Of a stretch of DNA of 64,000 nt, positions 63,401 through 64,000 are shown piece after piece; positions within the stretch are counted from its first letter, which is position 1; the number at the start of each line of letters is the position of its first letter. The position numbers and the translations under genes are program-made. Source of the stretch: Planctomycetaceae bacterium (lineage in GTDB: Bacteria; Planctomycetota; Planctomycetia; Planctomycetales; Planctomycetaceae); assembly GCA_021732995.1 (NCBI GenBank), contig JAKFWA010000122.1, positions 1 through 64,000 of the forward strand, written 5' to 3'. The notes below the pieces were generated by a model. The model was not told the DNA's origin. It did no database searches and saw only the letters and a program-made list of their open reading frames with translations.

Positions 63401-64000
63401 CTGACCGCGTTGAGAATCAACCCGCTGAGGCTGACATTCGAGCCGTTGCGGCGAAGAACCAGGTCGGACAGATTGACCCCGGACACTGACTCGGTGAACT
63501 TGATGGTCACAATGCCGACAGACGTGCTGCGCGGATCGGGATCAATATTTACCGTACCAGGCACAACCTGCGGAGCGGTCAAGTCGAGGAAGAAGCGATC
63601 CACGTCGTCACCGACGGCGTAGTTCGCCACCAGCGCCGCCTGCAGACTGGACTGCAAGCTGAAGTTCGGAGTGGGGCTGCGCGGGTCGACGACCACCGGG
63701 CGCACCGGCAGCGTGGAATCGATAATCTGGGTATCTGAGCCCTTGGGAATCAGAATCCAGGAGTTCGTGGAACTCGGAGTTGTGACAAAGGCGTTGCCGT
63801 TGGCATCGGTGATCGCCCCGGTGTCCTTCATCGAGAGTGTATAAATTCCATCGATCGCCGTGAGCGCACGCAGATCGATCACGAACTTGTCCGAGAACAG
63901 GTCAGAGCTGGCGTCAAACGGATTCGCGATCGGGATGCCGGCTCCGGTTCGCGGAGCGATCGGTCGCACCTGCACCCCGGCCAGGCTCACCGGCTGAGGA
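51457..64000 (-). CDS. Giant modular surface protein (RTX, Calx-beta, PMP-like repeats), N-terminus beyond window
   Basis: At least 4180 residues; the frame is open to the window's right edge, so the start is beyond 64000. From the visible N-terminus: Ig-like units with the pattern SPDPR..GIVTI.F.E.VTGVDI.DF (eight copies, 63.6-59.1 kb); beta-helix blocks with GGGIYN..STISGN type repeats (about 61.6-60.3, 58.8-57.1 and 57.0-55.5 kb), each with an SLRAAVMEAN-type motif close by; three Calx-beta domains (55.5-54.4 kb: EGDTGETL, EGDSGTTT, EGNTGTTT); a planctomycete-type linker (54.4-53.8 kb); and 20-plus RTX calcium repeats GGxGNDxL (53.8-51.6 kb). It has no LPXTG-like sorting signal. Expected to be secreted and surface-displayed, with adhesion the likely role. 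Confidence 0.92.
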   Translation of the reverse strand, partial: PQPVSLAGVQVRPIAPRTGAGIPIANPFDASSDLFSDKFVIDLRALTAIDGIYTLSMKDTGAITDANGNAFVTTPSSTNSWILIPKGSDTQIIDSTLPVRPVVVDPRSPTPNFSLQSSLQAALVANYAVGDDVDRFFLDLTAPQVVPGTVNIDPDPRSTSVGIVTIKFTESVSGVNLSDLVLRRNGSNVSLSGLILNAVSSSEYTIDLNLVTGAPGSYEFFVQAPGSLIQDAAGNALQGGLLSLDTWVVENIGPSAAISVTSPRITAANDITVDFTKNVRIADFGLSDLRLERNTGSGFQVVPITSGIITPVSPTGGFAKKFTVNLSAAGLTDIPGDYRITLVARDSGIVDQAGIELAGDASTIWVLDNTKPIADIIDVLPDPLPSGASAGIVNILFSESVTGVDIGDFVLTADNVPVDITAAPFIAETQRRYVIDLTNFTKADHTYALRLNNNGSIRDLAGNNLATGALATAINSSVTTLTLSDARNFFGTLPFNIQIDAERMTVLAVNGNQLTVTRGVGGTTAAAHIAQAPITIVTDTTRGAVDTWFQGVDITAPTGTFTSVTSPRNTPAGIVTINFTEGVTGVDIADFKLTRDGAPVSLTDPALLTAFPGSDSQYLLDLTSATFGKGDYVLSLVTTDVVTPIRDKAATPNSLVAGTTINWTNELIDPNATIVAVTPDPRLRPVGVVTVNFTQPVQGVDINDFRLTRDGQQVSLRGIEVQASPSGAAQYFIDLTPVTGSTGRYRLSLVASGSGVTQISTGNPLLSDAIEEWDTSTEIAVTTTSDAIDTNPGDGVVTPIAGGKLALRAAVMEAGRLAGDDTIVLDEGVYTLSIGGTGEQFAATGDLDIFDTTGTTTIRGKGAGLTIIDGGLLERIFHVTAGANLVLDGVTIRNGRVTGSEDGGGIRNDGGVVEIRNSVITDNRSADDGGAINNDGQMLIVNTTITRNQATNNGGAIRNVGALRIENSLVGGVYTPTSNPIVDDRNKAGVSGGGIVNLANGTVAIVNSTISGNAVTNPTGNGGGISNQAPFPNISGVLAANITAGATTLLVTNASVFPNQEVFDIRIDNEDIRVTQTANNTFSITRGVNGTTPAAHNVGALVLLRSNLSLVNATIDNNQAANLGGGLHVTNGRTLVKNTIIGGTNSTNVATNGPDVWNNNSAVTIVSLGGNVVARNNGATAAFPVGATVGTVATPVNPGINPLANNGGPTLTHALRLGSVAIDIGQPQLTTLDQRGITRVLTTVDAGAYEFGGFFVDSTIDSVDVNPGDGIAADNFGRKTLRAAIMEANALAGPNAIRLANETYQLGLTELDKIAPTIDIVDVTPDPLQAATTNLDQVDTLTLNFSEPVNATPAQILAQLQLRYTAVGGTATLQSLAGVTITQNPANITQYTLSGLRTLLAPDGLYEFRFVTAPAIADFENNAIADDTSIGIVGAAAIEQFIRGSDKFSPTAALVPVSPDPRTSNPGVVTLNFNEAVTGVDLSAGAPQFTLTYNDGTGAVNVPLTSTAVQQITQSQYILDLTNVQVDALNSIGLDAPGTYTLTFNPVAGTVTDLPSNPYVGGALVDTWTAVLDNIPPVADIVDVPTDPRIGKVGVVTIQFDEDVVGVNLNNAETQFDLTLDVDGPGPQPATTVDLSALTLTQVNDSTYTLDLSTVSTRDGFYTLTLDPSTFPGQPIADTVQMDKLHPNAPNRFVAAVTERFVIGDDVARFTNQGLPIPVSGMSLDDAASFGDIDITAGELTIIGSDPAFSKIDGANIDRVLDVYAGVTLHLVNIGISGGQVVDGRDGGGIRSDNLGLAGATLLDLVGSELSTNKADGRGGAVFSNGTVTVTDSTLSSNNAGFGAGIYNEQGSLTVAQATISGNIAATDGGGIYNDRSSTLSLVGANLSGNTAQRHGGGLYNNDSATATLVDSTLNDNSANVDGGAVFNELAANLTIDNSTVASNDAERGGGVFDQDGNVTITRSALSANTALLDGGALYVTSAGTVLVSDSTFSGNLAGNNGGAIDTDGTVTLDTVLLADNKADSGGTTPTGSGGAIDNSRSLTIQTSILQGNSAATNGGAIRNSGNGSISIALSTISGNEAGADGGSLYNTGSATITVSQSTIADSTAGDQGGGIYQESLGAVGLTNSTISSNRANFGGGVYNSRAFNFSNSTLSSNIALTDGGGLYNDNGTATLQSATVYANRATSGSGGGIRNTTVFGPVNLKNTIVAANLAPTNPDVSGPQFVSQGNNLIGNVGTVTTLTMAGGNVIGTSGSPVDPLLGPLQDNGGPTKTHALLFGSPARDKGSNVGVSATDQRGFARIFDGDGNGTATVDIGAFESGFVVNTFLDTVDVKPGDLSSADNAGNSSLRAAVMEANALDGDDTILLLPGTFKLTIAGRDEDGSTQGDLDVTTDSLTIIGSGTDQTIIDAASLDRIFHVRAGATLNLKNLTVVGGQELLGGGILNQGTITLENVIVTGNQADFGGGLYNDQVSSTLAVAIGSANTMLQIANPGSFPTSVPFDFTIGSERIRVTNVATVGAVTTFTVTRGVNGTTAVAHNLGDKVTMVGSAAIVDSSISNNEARLQGGGIFNRSPLTLTRADVSDNNSNSQGGGLFNRGTVTMMGSTFDGNATAGTGGAIYNDQGVLGETATIGIDSSTLSNNVAGVKAGGIYNNDVITILNSTISGNSAQAMGGGIINTTNLDAAIGSVGMITVTNTTIVLNSTDGVGGGFINQAPAGRANVRNTIVSGNTARIQDADIRGAFTSLGANFIGDAGTSTGFVNLTNEDQVGSTQSPFDAVFGPLSNNGGPTLTHPLLNGSPAVDNGNNSGGEPVDQRGGQRPTDNTADVGSFEVQENHIRIFDVEAPEGDTGETLFVFAVVLMEASAEPVTVSYRTEANSAKTGSDFLEQTGTITFAPGELTKTIVIEVNGDVTSEAGPDAATAEKFFVRLFSPVNAIIDDNLGQGSIINDDVYVTVSDGQVVEGDSGTTTVTFTVSLDVPSVYDVTVDYQTANDSAVAGSDYVATSGSLFFASGETSKTVTVTINGDTSLEAYERFFLDALASSIDENGDKLQFAKPQGIGTILNDEVSFLISDAASATEGNTGTTTPMTFTVTLAQPVGVPVSVNASTVSGTAIGNSDYQSKTQTLTFNPNSTNPALAGDTSKNFVVTVIGDSRFEPNEQFTVTLSNPTRDGVAFPSATLDPTPAVGTINNDDSPPTQWLIQQNAGTIETYRDGMLVSTSPNLTAPVNVVGTANDDVFTIDYTNGNPIPTGGLNIDGGLEIGGDSVVITDSSGKFTATNIVYTATGGESGTISIDGSVITYSELEPIVDNLASANRTINLTDAVNHNLQIVDDTAIAGNSLINSVDSKATFESVSFLNPTSTLTVNLGSGNNTAAVASLDPAFAATFVLNAGAGNDTIDASLFTGAFTLNGDAGDDSLSGGSGNETMNGGAGADTLFGSGGNDTLRGHDLVTADDNLGDTLGGGIGDDNIVGQGGNDSLLGGNGNDTLDGGVGNDTLAGGLNNDNLHGGDGVDVLNGEDGVDTLQGDAGNDTLNGGAGADSLDGGADNDSLLGGNDNDTLNGGAGNDLLSGELGDDSLLGGNDNDTLDGGAGNNSLNGELGTDRIDLNVAGLGTVILTNATLTIGGSPTTFSSIEEFKFIGGDEASVIDASAYTLGAVTILGNGGNDTLLGGGGNDSIDGGLGNDTINAGGGNDSVTGNAGNDTVDGGAGNDTLLGNSGSDSLLGGLGADVIQGAVGLDTILGGDGDDNIDGGDEADSLLGEGGNDLITGAAAIDIIFGGDGNDSLYGGDANDTINGGLGNDFLLGDNNDDSLIGGGGNDSLLGAAGLDFLVTGEGNDLVDGQGTSGDVMQVADGTSGNDTYSLTYSSGFLNLAKTSGTAFSVMFRRTEVIVLNTAGGADVFTTGDLTGSIDSVVIQLSLGDGDDSLNAGANSYSLITFQANGGAGNDSLVAGNSRLDADPSAVGRNVLDGDFGNDFIVGGNGNDMILGGQGNDNMYGGGGNDTVQGGVGDDYIRGNGGNDSILAGDGNDTAKGDAGNDSIDGGAGNDKLAGDAGNDAMYGGDGDDTIKAGDGNDFVDGGAGGDLIRGDAGNDRIVGGLGRDILLGDDGADTLSGTNDPDILIGGLGVDSLLGNGGVDTLVGGTGSGTPPSESNFYLEPGEVDNAFVLSTSVLNMFNF
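51560..53830 (-). repeat. RTX (hemolysin-type calcium-binding) repeat region
   Basis: On the minus strand, 27-base units coding GGAGNDTL-type nonapeptides run almost without break, interrupted near 52.4-52.2 kb and 53.2-53.0 kb by non-RTX segments. Such repeats form a calcium-stabilised beta-roll outside the cell. The reading frame on the opposite strand is open through parts of it only because of codon bias. Confidence 0.9.
56357..56578 (-). repeat. TRGVNGTT module, copy 3
   Basis: Encodes LAVAIGSANTMLQIANPGSF, then RIRVTNVA, then FTVTRGVNGTTAVAHNLGD. It is inserted in a beta-helix block and is homologous to the modules at 60690-60900 and 62388-62590. Confidence 0.75.
57070..58830 (-). repeat. 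PMP-like beta-helix repeats
   Basis: Runs of about 24 residues with the pattern GGGIYN..S...STISGN (GGAVFN, GGGVFD, GGALYV, GGAIRN etc.) are tandem here. In Chlamydia the polymorphic membrane proteins carry similar GGA[ILV]...FxxN repeats. Confidence 0.8.
60690..60900 (-). repeat. TRGVNGTT module, copy 2
   Basis: Encodes AANITAGATTLLVTNASVF, then IRIDNEDIRVTQ, then FSITRGVNGTTPAAHNVG. Inserted between beta-helix repeats. Confidence 0.75.
62388..62590 (-). repeat. TRGVNGTT module, copy 1
   Basis: Encodes ATAINSSVTTLTLSDARNF, then IQIDAERMTVLAV, then LTVTRGVGGTTAAAHIAQ. Inserted between two Ig-like units. Confidence 0.75.

Overview
The window reads as chromosomal DNA of a member of the Planctomycetota. 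This rests on protein families that are typical of that phylum: a DUF1559 pseudopilin-like protein (3028-4068), two DUF1549/DUF1553 cytochrome-type proteins (25473-28226; 45507-47921) one of which is followed downstream on the same strand by a DUF1501 Tat protein (44084-45418), a PVC-type dehydrogenase with a C-terminal CxxCH domain (11255-14989), a DUF1080 protein fused to a beta-propeller (39576-42659), DUF3299-like proteins, a short sigma factor of the planctomycete ECF type, and a giant surface protein with RTX, Calx-beta and Chlamydia-PMP-like repeats (51457-64000, continuing past the window edge). I cannot name a genus from the sequence. I see no rRNA, tRNA, CRISPR array, prophage or canonical transposase.

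Layout. 1-507 is a gene-free stretch of palindromic repeats. 0.5-10.6 kb holds secreted proteins (a LolA/outer-membrane-lipoprotein-sorting-like protein, an alpha/beta hydrolase, the pseudopilin and its lipoprotein, a WD40-type protein) and a minus-strand group of membrane proteins, two of them with zinc ribbons. 10.8-15.6 kb holds a Rid-family protein, the 1244-residue dehydrogenase/cytochrome, and a small PD-(D/E)XK-like GxxExxY gene bracketed by two copies of a palindromic repeat; a third copy, plus an unrelated perfect inverted repeat, lies in frame inside the dehydrogenase gene. 15.6-19 kb has a DUF72 gene followed by two DUF3299-like genes around a membrane protein and a Tat-exported phosphoesterase. 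19-25.3 kb holds an ECF sigma factor, a universal stress protein, an ExeA-like AAA ATPase with a membrane-anchored partner, a DUF1444 protein and an overlapping ExbB/ExbD-like pair. 25-39 kb carries the large cytochrome-type protein, a BatA/vWA membrane protein, an LplT-like carrier, queG, an ABC exporter of the YddA/ABCD type, an amidase and a TonB-like single-span protein. 39-51 kb has a MoaD-like protein, the propeller/DUF1080 protein, a BFD-type iron-sulfur protein, an SDR, the DUF1501 + DUF1549/1553 pair, a sugar-isomerase-like protein and a HAD-like protein. 51.4-64 kb is one reading frame.

How genes work together. The clearest functional pairs are the DUF1501 and DUF1549/DUF1553 genes (45507-47921 then 44084-45418, an 88-bp gap on one strand), the ExbB/ExbD-like pair (ATGA overlap at 24480-24483), the pseudopilin plus lipoprotein (3028-4509), and the four minus-strand membrane-protein genes at 4652-7242. 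Most remaining genes stand alone, as is common in planctomycete chromosomes.

The most unusual signals are (i) the repeat-GxxExxY gene-repeat arrangement at 14998-15605 together with in-frame repeat copies in the gene before it, (ii) the large number of distinct palindromic intergenic repeat families, several with perfect 24-28 bp arms, and (iii) the modular giant protein, including a roughly 65-residue 'TRGVNGTT' module present three times. All functional statements are from reading motifs; no database search was run.
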